NCBI GenBank assembly: GCA_013368325.1
Contig: JAACJK010000174.1
Location: 280,988 to 344,987 of the forward strand
DNA: 64,000 nt
DNA from: Ephemerocybe angulata
Lineage: Eukaryota; Basidiomycota; Agaricomycetes; Agaricales; Psathyrellaceae
Reading direction: 5' to 3'
Shown: positions 1 to 12,600 of the stretch, one piece after another
How the letters are laid out: the number at the start of each line of letters is the position of its first letter
Numbering within the stretch: position 1 is the stretch's first letter
Program-made: the position numbers and the translations under genes
Notes under the pieces: generated by a model
Seen by the model: the letters and a program-made list of their open reading frames with translations, nothing else
Database searches by the model: none
Told to the model about the DNA's origin: nothing

Positions 1-341
1 AAGGGGACCGTGGTTCCTCGGCCGACTTGGAGTTGGCGCCTGGGCGCTTGGGCGCTTAAATTACATCGCTCGGTTTCTTCCGTTCCAAGCTCCCACGCTC
101 TAAGCAATCGACTTGAACGACGAAGTGGTCGGTATTACCACCCCTGGGTCACGGCTGCTTGCCCGCGCCCACCTCCTTGCAAAACCAGGGTATTCTTATA
201 AGCTAGATGGCTGACCCCATGACTATTACTGATGCACTACTTCCATCTGCGATAACAGAGCACCCCTATATGAATAGCGGAGACGGATTCGGGGTTTACG
301 CAATCAAGCATAAGCATAGACTCAAGCTCAAGAAGTACAGG
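1..341. other. Left window edge, upstream of the P450
   Basis: No recognisable coding sequence. It probably holds only the upstream region of the P450 gene. Confidence 0.4.
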
Positions 342-349
342 TATATAAT
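342..349 (+). promoter_or_regulatory. TATA box of the P450 gene
   Basis: The string TATATAAT lies about 45 bp before the P450 start codon. Spacing is plausible for a basidiomycete core promoter with a short 5' leader. No transcript data are available. Confidence 0.5.
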
Positions 350-392
350 AGGGCTTCGTGCGACGTGAGGGCGGCTTTAGACTTCCTAAGCT

Positions 393-2294
393 ATGGCGAC
401 CGCCAACATCCCCCCACTGATGCCACCTGCCATCGTTACATCGCTGGTGGTATATCTCGCCGCCATCTGCACATACCGACTCTTCTTTCATCCACTATCC
501 CGTTTTCCAGGCCCCAGGCTCGCTGCTGTGACGGATGTATATGCTGCATGGTACGAGGTCGTGAAGAAGGGAGAGATAGTGCATGAGCTGGACCGTCTTC
601 ACAAAGACTATGGTACGCCGAGCTTTCTCTGCAAACTCGCTTGTGTTCTCTGACCACGATGAATGTTACAGGACCAATTGTATGGATCGGACCTGGAAAG
701 GTATGCAAGCTATATTGAAAGTGAAGCAAGCACATGTCTGACAAGATAACACCTAGCTTCATTTCAACACTCCGAAAGCCTTCGATGATATCTACCGTTC
801 TCCCAAGCTTATTAAACCAGGATCCTTCTACGACGCCTTCCAGATGAGGCAGTCCTGCTTTGGATTTTCAGACCCACGCTTAGCCAAGGAGAGGAGGGAG
901 ATAATTGGACCTCTTTTCTCGCGTAAGGCCGTACTAAGGCTCGAAGATGTTGTCCAAGACGTGGTATGTATCCTACTTGCCTTAAGATGTCGTGTATCTT
1001 GCTTACCAGTTGAACAAGGTGGATCGTCTAGTCTCAGAACTCTCCAAGTACCCCTCAAACGACACCGTCAACCTCCGCCACGGCCTCATGGCCGCCTCCC
1101 TAGAAGTCATAACCACCTACTGCTTCGCCAAAGAATACCACGCGCTCGAATACCCCGCCTTCAAACACCCCGTCATTCCCGCCCTGGAGTCCGTCAGCAT
1201 GCACGTACTCTACTTTGCCATGATGTACCTTCCGTTCCTCGAGAAGATCGTCTTCGGCATGCCCGAGTGGCTGGCAAAGCGGCTTGGAGCTGGGTCGGGC
1301 GACATGCAAGATCTGTTTGGGGCGATCGTCAAGCAAGTGGATGAGGTGCTGAATGACCCTTTGGCGGTGGAGAGAGCTGAACACGAGATTATATATCATC
1401 ACCTTCTGAGTGCGGGCACTGTGGAGAAGGGAGGGAAGCCACCTTCAAGGCAATCGCTTATTGGTGAGGCGAGTTCTATGATTGAAGCAGGTACAGAGAC
1501 GATCGCGAATGCTTGTACGGTGGCCTGTTTTTATATCTTACGGAGTCCCGACATTGAAAGGAGACTGAGGGATGAGTTGATTGGTGCTTGGTCAGAGGCG
1601 CACATGCCTTTGGAGCGGTTGGAGAAGCTTCCATACCTAGTGAGTCGTTGTCGTTTTCGCCGCTCACATAAGTGCCAACTGCGCCATAACAGACTGCAGT
1701 AATCAAGGAGGGCCTCCGCCTATCGCATGGCGTTGTCACCCCAATTCCTCGACAAGCCCACGATGGAGTTGTCATAGACGGAGTCGGTATTCCATCTGGT
1801 GTACGAAATTCCATCCTCCCAGAATCGCCTTCACTAATCCGCAATCGCACAGACAATCGTAACCATGGGACATACGTTCATGCATCTGAGCCCGGAGCTA
1901 TTCGAAGATCCCCTCGTGTTCAATCCAGAGCGATGGTTGACCGGCGACGCCCAGGATAAACACATCGTGTCCTTCTCCCGAGGTCCAAGGGTGTGCTTAG
2001 GCGTCAAGTAAGCGAAGCTCCATTACTGACCCTCGCTGCAGGGCGCTAATCAGCTATTCTAGTCTTGCATGGGCCGAGCTCTACCTCATCCTCGGCAACC
2101 TATTCCGAAAGGTACAGATGGAACTACCCGAAGACAGGTACGTCAATCTCAGGCGTTCACCTGCGCTGGCTCCCAAGAAATGGGTACTCACCGATGATCT
2201 CAGGCCCGAACGTCTTGAGTATCATGAGCTCTTCACGCCTCATTACAAGGGAGATCCATTGCAAGTACATATCCGAAAGCTGGCAGATCAATGA
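393..2294 (+). CDS. Cytochrome P450 monooxygenase, seven exons
   Basis: Microsomal P450 that would oxidise a small organic substrate using electrons from P450 reductase; the substrate cannot be read from sequence. Exons by eye: 393-612, 672-700, 757-963, 1010-1639, 1693-1800, 1853-2007, 2063-2294, giving about 526 aa, the usual family length. Residues about 8-28 form an N-terminal membrane anchor followed by the proline-rich hinge HPLSRFPGPR. The I-helix oxygen-binding motif reads EAGTETIANA, the ExxR motif is EGLR, and the haem loop is FSRGPRVCLG with the axial Cys. All introns have GT..AG ends. The start is the first ATG before the anchor, about 45 bp behind a TATA box. It resembles the trichodiene-oxygenase-like class of fungal P450s. 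No terpene cyclase or transporter sits beside it, so a cluster role is not supported. It appears intact. Confidence 0.93.
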
Positions 2295-3830
2295 GTTTTG
2301 GAGATATATTGACCTTTCGACGACTCGGGCCCACCAGGTACAGCTAGTCACAGAATGCACTTTCTAGTACCCAGATGTTTGGTTGAGTAGACAGGTGAAC
2401 CAGATAGTAAACTTTGACGTTGCTGGATGGTAGTATCGCGCCTGAATTTGGTATAGTGTGCCATACAATGCTGGAAAGCAGAGGAGAGGCGGTAAGCATC
2501 GTCGACGAGAACCAGATAGGACTGCCGACATAGTGCCCAGCGCCGTCGCGGTCAAAGCAGTGCACCATCTCGAGGACGATGGATCCTTCGGGCATAATAC
2601 AACGAGACTTTGAACGACCAGCGCCGTTTCAATCATGCGTCACGACACAAGCCTTCAGAGAGTGCCATCCTTCCGCCTACAGACACGTCGCGAGGAACCA
2701 TGCTGTTGGAATCTTCACTGAGAGCGGATCTATCCCAAGGCGTATCTCCATCTGCAAGAGTCCAGGGTTTGCTGAGGTGAACAGAGTATGCGCTCGCTCG
2801 ACTTGCAATCCCAGGTATTCAAAGAGCCAGCAATTATCCGGGGGTACTCAGATATCAGCATTCCCTCCCAGTTCTTGCACGAAAGTGGACATAGTAACTG
2901 AGATCCTTCGGACGGCGAGCCCTCGCAGTCGACGGCCATATATGACCTCAGTTATTCGCAGTCTCTCCGAGGTTGGAGGTTTCGACCAGACTAGACGCAA
3001 GTACTAGCATCGATGTGCTGGGCCAGGGAAGATCCAGATGTGAGGGGCCGTGTCGAAGCTGAATGTGGAGCCCAGCTCGTCTGTTTGAACGGACCTCGCG
3101 TATCTGTAACCCTCTATGCTGCATGAGACCAGTGGGGAGGAGGCAAAACAACCTCCAATTCCCCGTCTCATCCTGCATTCCGGATATCAGCAGCGCCACC
3201 AGTCGAGTTAGTGGGCCACACACCTCGAGTACCATCATCGCCACCCAAGGCCCAACCGAGAACGAGGAAACCAGCAGCATCCACCCGAATCCAACGACTA
3301 GGATCTCCGCAATACATGACTAGAAAGTGGACAAGCAGCGGCGGCGATGGTAATGCAGAACCTAGCGCAGTTTGGGTGTATCCCCATAGCGTGCCCCGCC
3401 GCGCAGGATGCTAAAGAACCCCTCCCGAATGGGGATTTCCTTCAGTCTGGAACGCTGGAGCTCTCGATCGACGATGGACATCAAGGTGCAACCTAACGAG
3501 CGCAGCATAACCCTTGTTCCCGGGGTCCTTCAGGCCAAAAGGCGAGGATGGGAAAGGCGAAGCTACAGCCGGTCAGAGGAACTTGGGAGCAGACATGACG
3601 GCTGCGGGGTTTCGCGGCGTCGTCGAGACAATATAGGCATGCGACCCGGCATTGCGCAGCGTTTCTAATGACCAAGAGCTTTCCATATTGACGCAGCTGG
3701 GTGGAGAGTCGGCGTTGACGGTGTGCATGCTGCGGCACCGTTGTGCAGCAGTTACGCACAGAGCTGGATGACTCGGAGAATGCACATTTGACATGGGCTC
3801 CGTACGTGCATTTTTCCCTCTGAAACGATG
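2295..3830. other. Uncertain coding-like stretch downstream of the P450
   Basis: Several open stretches occur on the minus strand, for example 2344-2595, about 3130-3370 and 3430-3590. One contains a hydrophobic run (LLVHFLVMYCGDPSRWI, about 3275-3325) followed by AAGFLVLGWALGG. They could be exons of an unrecognised multi-exon membrane protein on the minus strand, or decayed remains. I could not join them into one frame with convincing splice sites and recognised no family, so no gene is claimed. Confidence 0.2.
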
Positions 3831-6800
3831 TTAGAAGATAGTTTTAGAATCCACGACGTGCGTAGCTACATACCTGGGGAACGAACGGGGCTATCGACAC
3901 CATGAAGCGAGAAAATTGCGTCGCCAGTTTGGTACTTGGATTTTCCCGCTCACAATAAACTGAAGTTGATCGAAATATCCACTAGCGAATCGAGACGGAA
4001 CATTTCAGAGACGTTAAAGAGCAGATATTTGCGATAAAATTGGCGAAGGAGGGTTTCCTTGTCGTGGTTGAAAGACAAGAGTGATGGGATGGCCGGTTGG
4101 TTGGACAAGGGCTTGGTTGAGGTTAGGGTTCGGTTCGGAACCACAGCCGAGCCGGAGAGCGGCAATAGGCGCATCATTGGGCGCTTAAGCCCATCGCTGA
4201 CCAGACCCGCCAGTTGAGCGCAACGCGCCATCGGCATCCAGAGTTGAAGGTCAAGGGCCCATCTCACGAATGGTGTGTATCCTTGGAGGGGCTGATAACT
4301 CTTATCGTTAGACAACCGGATGATGTCTACAGAGATGAAGCTCCGGGACCGGGATGGAATTTGGATGGAATATGTACACGATCGAAAGGCTATGATCCGT
4401 ATGTAAATCTTCATTCATGGGCGGCTAATAACACCTCGGGCGCCTGTGAGTATGAGGGCTATTGACTGCGGCGTTGTCTGATGTGATTGAATGTGATTTT
4501 GAGGGTTCAAAGGCTTTCAAGGGTCTATATTGGGTACGGGCAGTGAGCCCTGCACATCCGTATGGTTTTCTGGATGAGAAACCCATAATCCCGTGCCTTA
4601 AAAGCTCGAAGCCACCATAGGATATCTGCATCACCCTGCACCCACTATGAAGTTCAAAGAATGAGGGTTATGGCTGAGGTATGCCACCAGCTATTCACCT
4701 CAGTGCTTAGACACCTCCATCGGGATCCTGGCACCAAAAGAGCCGAAGGGCCGACCATCTATCATCACTTGAATTTCCCTTCCTGCACCTCCTCAGAGCT
4801 CACCCTGCTCTCCGAATTCCGCCATCGACATACGTCAAACGCACCCGACCCCATCCGTCAACCCACACCAACATGGCTCCCTCTCCCCAACCTACCACAT
4901 CGCCGGCCGCATTGAGAACGAAATCCCACAGAACAATAGACGAGGAGCTTATAGTCTAACCATCTAGGGAAAGTGTGAAGGCCCAACCTGGTGCACACGA
5001 CAGCTTTGGGGGAAATGACTCATTAGGAGGGCAACATTCACTCGTTTTTGAGGGGTCACTGTGATGTGGTCTGATGAGAGGGAACGTGGAGGGTCAGCTG
5101 GTTGGAATTTCGATGGATTTGGTAGTGGCGAGAGCTTATAACGCTTGGGGATGCACCTCCATCTACCTCCATCTTTCAAGTTCTGTATGGAGTGCGAGGC
5201 TTGATATGTGCTGCAAAAGGAAGTGATATGTGTACGTAGAGGTGGGAACGGCCGTGCGTGCTTTGGGAAGGTGTAGAGTCAAGAGGTGGATGTTTGCGTT
5301 GAGCTCGGAGCGAAGGTACGTCGTGGAATAAGGAAGGCAGTGGTGAAGGCTACTCCAACATCCTGCGACCGCGATAGCGGACACTTCGATAGTGACCGAG
5401 TTTGATCCCGAGTGGTGTTGAGGATGGCCCCGAGGATGGAGCCTTCGAGCGCGAGCAATAATATTGGTATTAGGCCCGTCTTGTTTACGCTCCATAGAGT
5501 GTGCCAGCTGACTGTGGGTCGTATAGATTGGATGGGTGAGGTACATACACATGTGGTGGGGACGTGGTATCTATTGGAGTGGCCTTCAGTTTAGAAAGAA
5601 GCGGTGCTGCTTCGAACCCGGGCGCTAACCGCACAGGCAGAGTGGACGGCGCTGTGGAGACGACGTGGAGTGAAGAGTACAATATCTATCTACTTTTAGC
5701 GTCTGTAGCTGCAGGTGGAGTGCGACACACCACTCTCATTCTGATACTTACCCAGCCCCTACGAATCCTGCGTTGAGGCTACGAGTTTCTGCAACCCGCA
5801 AGAAGTAACTGGGGGCTGGAGTAGAGTTAAGTGCCCGCCCCTCCATTGGCAATACTCCGGCTATCTTATCCACAATCCACAACAACGTTGCCACATCCGT
5901 GGGTACACTCAACATCCCCGCCGTAGAGACAGGCACCAGTTAGCCCCAGCAACGCCTCAAACCACACCCAGCAACGCGAAGCACTCCACCCATACCAACC
6001 AGCCAACCAACCATCTATCATCTCATCGAAGGAGTTAAGGGGCACCGATTGCCCAGTGCTACTAAAGTACATGACGTCCGTCTGGTTCCTGATAGGAGGC
6101 GCCACCAAGCATCTATTGATAGCACTTAACGTCCAAAGAAGCTCGATCGCGTGAAGAAGAAATTAGAGCAAAGAAGAGTTGGGACTCGGAAGAGGACTCA
6201 GTGTAGGTAGGGAGGGGCAAGGGCGGATGAAGTAGGTGGGTGGAGTTCGTAGATTCAGACGCCGTGGTGGCGATCGCGAATTCAACCTCGAGCGCTCCAG
6301 GTGGGGTCGCGTGACTGACCGGGTCATCGCGTACTAGGTGAGTGGGTGGGTAGATGAGCAGAATTTAGTCAATTTGGGAAAATTGGGAAAAGAGGAGAAA
6401 GGTACAGTGTGCTAAGCTTGCTCCGGGCGATGCACAGATTCTCGCCCGAGGAATGTGTCTGGTATCGTATTCGACTTTCCATGCATAGGTCTTATGGACA
6501 AGTGGATAAACCTGAGAAAGTTCTTTACTGGATACATGCGGTCGAGGTATCTTGTGGCTTGGAGTGTAATATATCTATGGAGGGGCGTAATGGCTCAAGT
6601 TTAGCTTGCTACTTGAGGTGATATATGGAGGAGAGAGACGTCGGTCGGTGGCCCAATTCGAGCGATGCATATACGTCCCCGCGGACATCACGCTTTCGAC
6701 GAAGTCCTTACCCCCGTCGCTCCAGTAGCTGAAACTGCCGCACCGACCAAGGTACACTCCCAGAGCCCAAATCCGAGACGGTCCAGAGCGAGTCCAAGAA

Positions 6801-9800
6801 TGAAGCGGAATAGACTCTGAATCGTCGGTGCATTGTCAATGGGCATAGGCAAACCTAAATCTAAATCCAATCTAATCTTGACTCGGTATGGAAGCAGCCG
6901 GCTGCTTGACAGTACACGTCCGCGTCAATCCTGATGCCTGTATTGAAATGAAAGCCCAGATCCATCCATCAGTGTTCTCTATGTATCTTAATTATGTAGG
7001 TGGGGTGGATCGGTCGGTCGGTCAGTCGTACGATTGTGTTAAGTATGTCTTGCCCACGTTGAAGGGACTTTGTTGGACGAAGGTAAGTGAGCCTGACAAA
7101 GACTCTCGGTGTGTCGCACCAGGCATAACTTGTGAGCGACGACCCACGATAATAATTGACCTCAGGCCTCGTCGCGCTGATCATGCAGAGTGGCGACGTC
7201 TAACTTCACCTTCACCGGAATCGTGATCCGGTTTGCGTACAATGAAAACAGCGCTGCGTCTCCGGATGCACCCAATGCTTATTCCCCGACGCCGAAGGGA
7301 GCCTATTCGCAACTCGTCGCATCTCAAAGCGCTGGCAGTGCAAGTTCCACAATGATTAAATCAGCTTACCTCGCACAGAGGATTCAAGGAACTAGGTTTC
7401 CTTTTCCTATATCGAGCGGTGCGGTGCGATGATGAGCACTGCAATCTGGGGTATGTACCTACAAATGTTTAACATAAAGGTGAGGTGTATTAGGATGAAG
7501 TGAGATGAAGTGTGCACAGAACACGAACTTTGTATGGATACCTTGATGTACTACCGTCGCGATGTAGGGCTGTGCGGCGGTGCGATGGTATTCCGAGATG
7601 TCGGACTCGTAAGGTTTGGAGAGACCGGAACATAAAAGGATGTTCATTAGGTTACGCTCGCTGAGGGGATAAGGTTATACCTTACATACGAACATACTAC
7701 ACAGTCTCCCAGTCAACCGTTGAGACGGTTGAACCCGGCAGAAGCATTGAAGCCTAAGCACGTTTTGAACGGCTGTGTCCCCACAACAACTCTCAACAAC
7801 CTGCATTGACAACCTAGATACACCGCACAAACGCAACATACAGAGTAATCAGTCTGGCCACCCGAAACGAGGTGCGAATAGGCGTTACGAGAAGCGCCGG
7901 GACGCACCCGGCCTTCAACGGTGGTGATAGCAGGGCGAACAAGTTAACCACTGAAGGAAAGCCATGAATATGGATAGAGCCGTTCGTTACGGTACCCACA
8001 GCCAGCTATCCATCTATCTACACTATCTAAGGAGCATCTTATCAGCTCTACATACAGTCGTATGAGTTGTGCCGTAGTACTGCGGCTCACGAATCTCAAT
8101 GTCTTTGGTTGAGAGAAGCAAGGGGGTGTCAAAGCAACGCGACGCTCGGTGATCGTCGGTTTCTAACAGAAGAGAAAGACGTCGAGGAATTGTCGGATCG
8201 ACGGTCGTGTCTAGATCCAGAGTCTCGAGGAGGCTCAGGGCGAGGTCGAAATACATAAGAAGGAAGAAGGAAGAAGGAAGAAGGAGGAAGGACAGAGGAA
8301 GAAGGACAGAGGAAGAAGGGAGGATAACGTCAGCCCAACCCTCGAATTCCATCAAATCAAATGAAAGCCAAGTACACCCTTCTGTCAATTGAACTTCTTT
8401 GCATTGTCTTTGCATGTTAGGAAGACATCTACATAAGCATGTAAGCATGTTCTGAGAACTTTGATTTGACTTTTACCGGTCACTTCTACTTGATAAATGC
8501 GGTACAGTTAGACAATGTGCTACATACCATGTTCAAACTTCTTCTTCGTGGGTTGGTATGCTTTGACCGAGGACATGGCAACAAAGTATAGTATGTACTC
8601 CATACGTTCCGGGACATCTTGAAACTTGAAGGCCGGACAGAGGCCTTATGTAGTATAATGTAGGCTTTTAGGATTCTGGGGTGCGAAGTCTACGCTTGCC
8701 ATGGAAGACCGTATGGGCTCGGTCATGGGATAACAATGGAACTACGCAGAACACACCTACCGCTTATTTAATCACGATCATACGCAGGACTCGACAAGAG
8801 AAGGAAGTCGCAGCTAGGGGTAAGAGTTAGAACAAGCGCCCGAGGCGCCATGGCAGGGCTGCTACGTATTAACATCAATCCCGCCGTCGCCGCGTCGGGG
8901 TTCGACTAATCGAGCGCTCAACATCCGGAAACACAAGAACATACGACATAAACAAGCCTGAGAAGCGCCCTACCGTATTGTACAGCACTCAATTATCCCG
9001 TAAGTAAGAGAAGAAGTTGTAGAGAGAATAATACACCCAATCCATTGTCCCATTCCGTTTCCATCAATCCCGCCGCCTGCCTCTCGGCCTCGTAAGAACG
9101 AGAACGAGCGACACATCGCACACACACCAATTACGGCCACACCGGACGTCGTGCCGCTACATCTATAGGTAATACACATGGGCGTTGCGCTCGAACAATT
9201 GTCAGGTAATGTGCGCGTCGCGCCTCGTGCCCCGGTCGGACATGTACAATACAACGACGACAGAAGACCTGTGTCCCTCTGTGTCAATGAATGTCAGAAC
9301 ATCAAAGGATGTGTTAGTGTGTCAAGAGTTACGCGGAGGCTGTTAATAGTTATGTATTAGTTGTAATTTTTGGGTTTGTTTTGTTCGTTTTGTTGCGACG
9401 GGGTGCGATGCGATGCGATGCGACGGCGGGTGGGGCGGGGCGGGGTGGGTGATGAAGTATCAGAAGGAGGACTGCGGTGTGGATGATGTATTGAAACTGA
9501 CGCGTAGGGAAGTGAAGGGCTTTTGGAGATGAAAGGAGGGGATGGAGGGAGATAAGAGACGAAACGGAACCAAACGAGTGATTTGCACTCCCGTTCCCGC
9601 ACTCGAGTGCGGTGTGTCGGGCTATCATCCAGTACATAACGAAACTCTCGCTGTGAAGCAGCAGAAGGGGAAGACACGACTTGGATGGAGGACGAAGCGC
9701 AATCACAAAAGGAAAGCGAAACAAAACAAGAACCCTTGAAGCGATCCCGCGAGGCTTGCACGTAGATTACGACAACGAGCCACAGGCGAGTGGCAGGACA

Positions 9801-10760
9801 ATGAAGGGCGCACGAGCCCTGATAACGACCGGTTACGAAAGGGTACATACTTCATATGATAGGTATGGAACGTGGAGAGAAGTCAAGGGTCCAATACAAA
9901 AAATTTCGCGCACACAATTGCAACGCCTGAAAGACTGGCAGTTCTGTGATGGGGCTGGAGGCTGGGTTCCTTACCTCAGTCCTCCATACTCGTCCAAGTT
10001 CATCTACTTGGTCACCCGCTGATGCGCCCCAACGAGTACACCGACAGTCCTATGTAGTCAGTCAGTCACTCAGTGCTGTGTTCCAAGACAGGTGGAGAGC
10101 GGAGCAAGGAAGCGCCCGCGCGTTCGAGTGAATTCCAGACACGGTGACTAATGTGATTAGGTGTGATCGGTGCTGTGTGATCAATGTGATGGGGTGATGA
10201 CATCGCCTCGTGGAACAGTGCCGAGGCACGTCGGGCAACGGACGGACGATCGGGCGGGCGACGCACCGCAGGATCCATCCGTCTCCGCTGCGACGATGAC
10301 GACGGTGTCGGGAAACACGGTGGAGAGAGACAGCTGTGGAAGGAGAGTCAGACGGGGTCTAGGAGCGTCCCGCCATCCCTAGACTTTCGAATCGAAGAAG
10401 CAGGGTCGCGCGCACAATAAGGTGGGCAGGTATGGAAGAAGGACGGTCGAAGACGGGTGTGCAATGAATGCATCCCAGCGCACGGACCATTTGTCTATGA
10501 CGACGACGCGATCAGAAATCTGGCCCAACGCGGCAAGCAGCAATGATCCTGATTGGGGATGGCCCAATTCAATAAGCCGGTGACTCGGCCGGCCACAGCA
10601 CGTGGTGTCGCTGAACCCTGCACTGAGTCGAGTCGATCGGCCCCCAGATCCCCTGCATCCAAAAGCGGCACGCAATTGATTGATGGGGAATCTCCTGGAA
10701 TCTCCAGATCCAACGGTCGGCGGTGCTTTTGTTCTGCCAGCCAGCCAGCGGTGCCTGCCA
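3831..10760. other. Gene-poor stretch, nothing convincing
   Basis: About 7 kb in which no open reading frame shows a recognisable domain or a consistent exon chain. Small ORFs occur on both strands, but they are short, lack codon-like character and overlap each other antisense. It holds a GA-rich microsatellite near 8.26 kb, a short GCGAT repeat near 9.40 kb and a near-palindromic GGGCGCTTAAGCCC at 4179-4192. The right end must include the promoter of the gene starting at 10878. Confidence 0.5.
8257..8323. repeat. GA-rich microsatellite
   Basis: Imperfect repeats of AAGAAGG/GACAGAG fill this stretch. It is purely low-complexity; the long minus-strand ORF across it is a by-product of the repeat. 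Confidence 0.8.
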
Positions 10761-10761
10761 T

Positions 10762-10768
10762 ATAAGGA
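10762..10768 (+). promoter_or_regulatory. TATA box of the Pro/Ser-rich gene
   Basis: TATAAGG lies about 110 bp before the chosen ATG at 10878. It is followed by a CT-rich leader typical of well-expressed fungal genes. Confidence 0.45.
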
Positions 10769-10877
10769 CGACACCCTGCCCGTCGAACTCGCCTCTCCTA
10801 TCTCCCTGCCCGCCGACCACCACCACCACTCGCACAACGCTTTCGTCTCTCGCCTGCATCTTACTCTAATTACACTA

Positions 10878-11959
10878 ATGGCAGCCTCGTCGTCGTCCCA
10901 CTACATCCGCACGATCCACACCTCCTTCACCGCAGCCCACTCCCACTCCAACCCCTGGGCCCGCACCCCCTCCTTCTCCCTTTCCCCCTCCCTTTCCCCC
11001 TCCCCCTCCTCCTTCGCCCCCTCCTACCCGCAACACCAGCATCAACAACAGCAACAACACCAAAAGTACACTGCCCAGCCAGCGAGCGGCGCAGGCGGCC
11101 GGCGCCGCGCCTACGCCTTCCGCGTCGCCCCGCAGCCCCAGCGCCCGGGCACATCATACAAGTTCGACCCCTTCGCCGACGAGCCCACCGCCCCCGTGCC
11201 CAGCATCGCGCACCTCGCATCGCTCTCTGCGCCGCCCACCCCGCGGCTCGCCGCTGCGTCCCTGCCTCCCCCAGCAGCCCCTTACCCCCACTACGCACAC
11301 GCTGCTCCCCACCCCGCTCAGCGCGCAAGGCAAAGTGGTGCAGGCTTCCACGCTGGCATTCAACAGCGCAGGTATCCCGTACCACAGGGGTACGGCCAGA
11401 GGAGGACGCCCCCGCCGCAGTACGCCAGCCCTAGCGCGACGAGGGAGGCGCAGACGCACGGACCCACAACCGAGATCTGGCGCTCCACCTCCTCTCCCTC
11501 CCCTCCCCCTCTACGACCTCGCCCATCCCCCGCGGCCGCGCGCTCAACTACGAGTTCGAGGAGTACGACTACGACAGCACCAACGGCGGGCACGGCGGGC
11601 TCATCGTTACGGGCTTGCGCCGCCCCTCCCCCTCCTCCCCCTCTCTCTCCTCTGCCGCTCTCTCCTCTGCCGCACATGGAACGGGAACTGGGAGGGAGAG
11701 TGCGAGTATGATTCAGCCGAGGGCACAGGCGATGCAGCCTGTACGAGCGGCGGTGCGCACGCCCAGCCCGCCTGCGGCGCCTGCCCCGGGACCGAGGGGG
11801 TTGAACGATAAAGACGCCAAGGCCAAATTGGTTGCGGGGATCTTGCTTAATCGCATTCATGCTGGGGGGAGGAGGGCGAGGAGGGTGCCGAGTCCGTCTG
11901 AGGGTGGGAGGGTGTATGTGCCGAGTGGGTTGAGTCGGGTTGTTGCTTGCGAGGCTTAG
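10878..11959 (+). CDS. Pro/Ser-rich protein of unknown function, two exons
   Basis: I do not recognise the family. Exons 10878-11378 and 11435-11959 (56-nt intron ending CCCTAG) give about 341 aa. The frame of the second exon is supported by a clear acidic stretch (LNYEFEEYDYDSTNGG, about residues 203-218). The N-terminal half is rich in Ser, Pro, Gln and His, with a Gln/His run near residues 50-65. A more ordered segment reads GTSYKFDPFADEPTAP. The C-terminus has a compact charged helix-like block, LNDKDAKAKLVAGILLNRIH, followed by Arg-rich sequence, which is the best candidate for a conserved functional motif. No signal peptide or membrane span is seen. A TATA box and CT-rich leader precede it. 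Its isolation in a long gene-poor region and its composition suggest a regulatory or adaptor protein, but that is inference only. Confidence 0.7.
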
Positions 11960-12600
11960 ACGCACCCCCGGTCGACTCAAAATCCCCGACCTGCCGACCT
12001 GGATTTACTTTACGAAAATGATATGACGCTTACGACGACCGACCTCCCGCACCCTCGTTTTTTGACAAAAGGGCGCTTTTCCTTACCTCTTTCTGCGCCC
12101 GTTCCCTTTCCATCCCATTGTATAACACCACCCACCCAATCACACACTCTCGTTTCCTTCCCTTTTCATTTCCCTCCCTCCCTCCCTTCTCCGTCCATCC
12201 CGTCTCGCATCCCACCCCTCGCTCCCTCCATCCATATGTCAGTCTTCCCTCCCCATATCTCCAAACGCTCCCTGATCCATTCCCAACGTCATGCAAATTT
12301 CAACTTCTCGTCGGTCTCTGTTCTGGTTTTGGGTTTTGCTTTGTGCGTTATCGTTATCTTATTCCTTCCGCTTCGCGTTGTATCATCTTGTTCTCGGTTT
12401 CTTCTCTTCGTGTTTCGGCATACATGTCTTCCTTCCTCTCTCTTCCTCGTCTCTTCCTCATTTCTTTCTCGCTCGCTCGCTAGCTCGCTCGCTCGCACTT
12501 ATACATAACATAACATCTCTCTCTCCTGCATAGCATCGACCATTTCATTATCTCTTATTACCTCGCTCGCTCGCTCGTAGTCCGTCCATTCTAATTGTAC
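11960..12600. other. Pyrimidine-rich 3' flank
   Basis: Strongly CT-rich sequence with (GCTC)n near 12470-12500 and again near 12560. It is most simply the 3' untranslated region and terminator of the preceding gene. ORFs across it are low-complexity artefacts. Confidence 0.45.

Noticed and set aside
5600..5660. Possible tRNA B-box (GGGTTCGAAGC on the minus strand)
   Set aside because: No A-box, acceptor stem or anticodon stem could be found at the right distance.
9350..9850. Overlapping minus-strand ORFs rich in Pro and Ser
   Set aside because: They are produced by GA/GT-rich low-complexity DNA and show no conserved motif.
12023..12533. CT-rich ORFs downstream of the gene ending at 11959
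   Set aside because: Composition fully explains the open frames; more likely 3' untranslated sequence.
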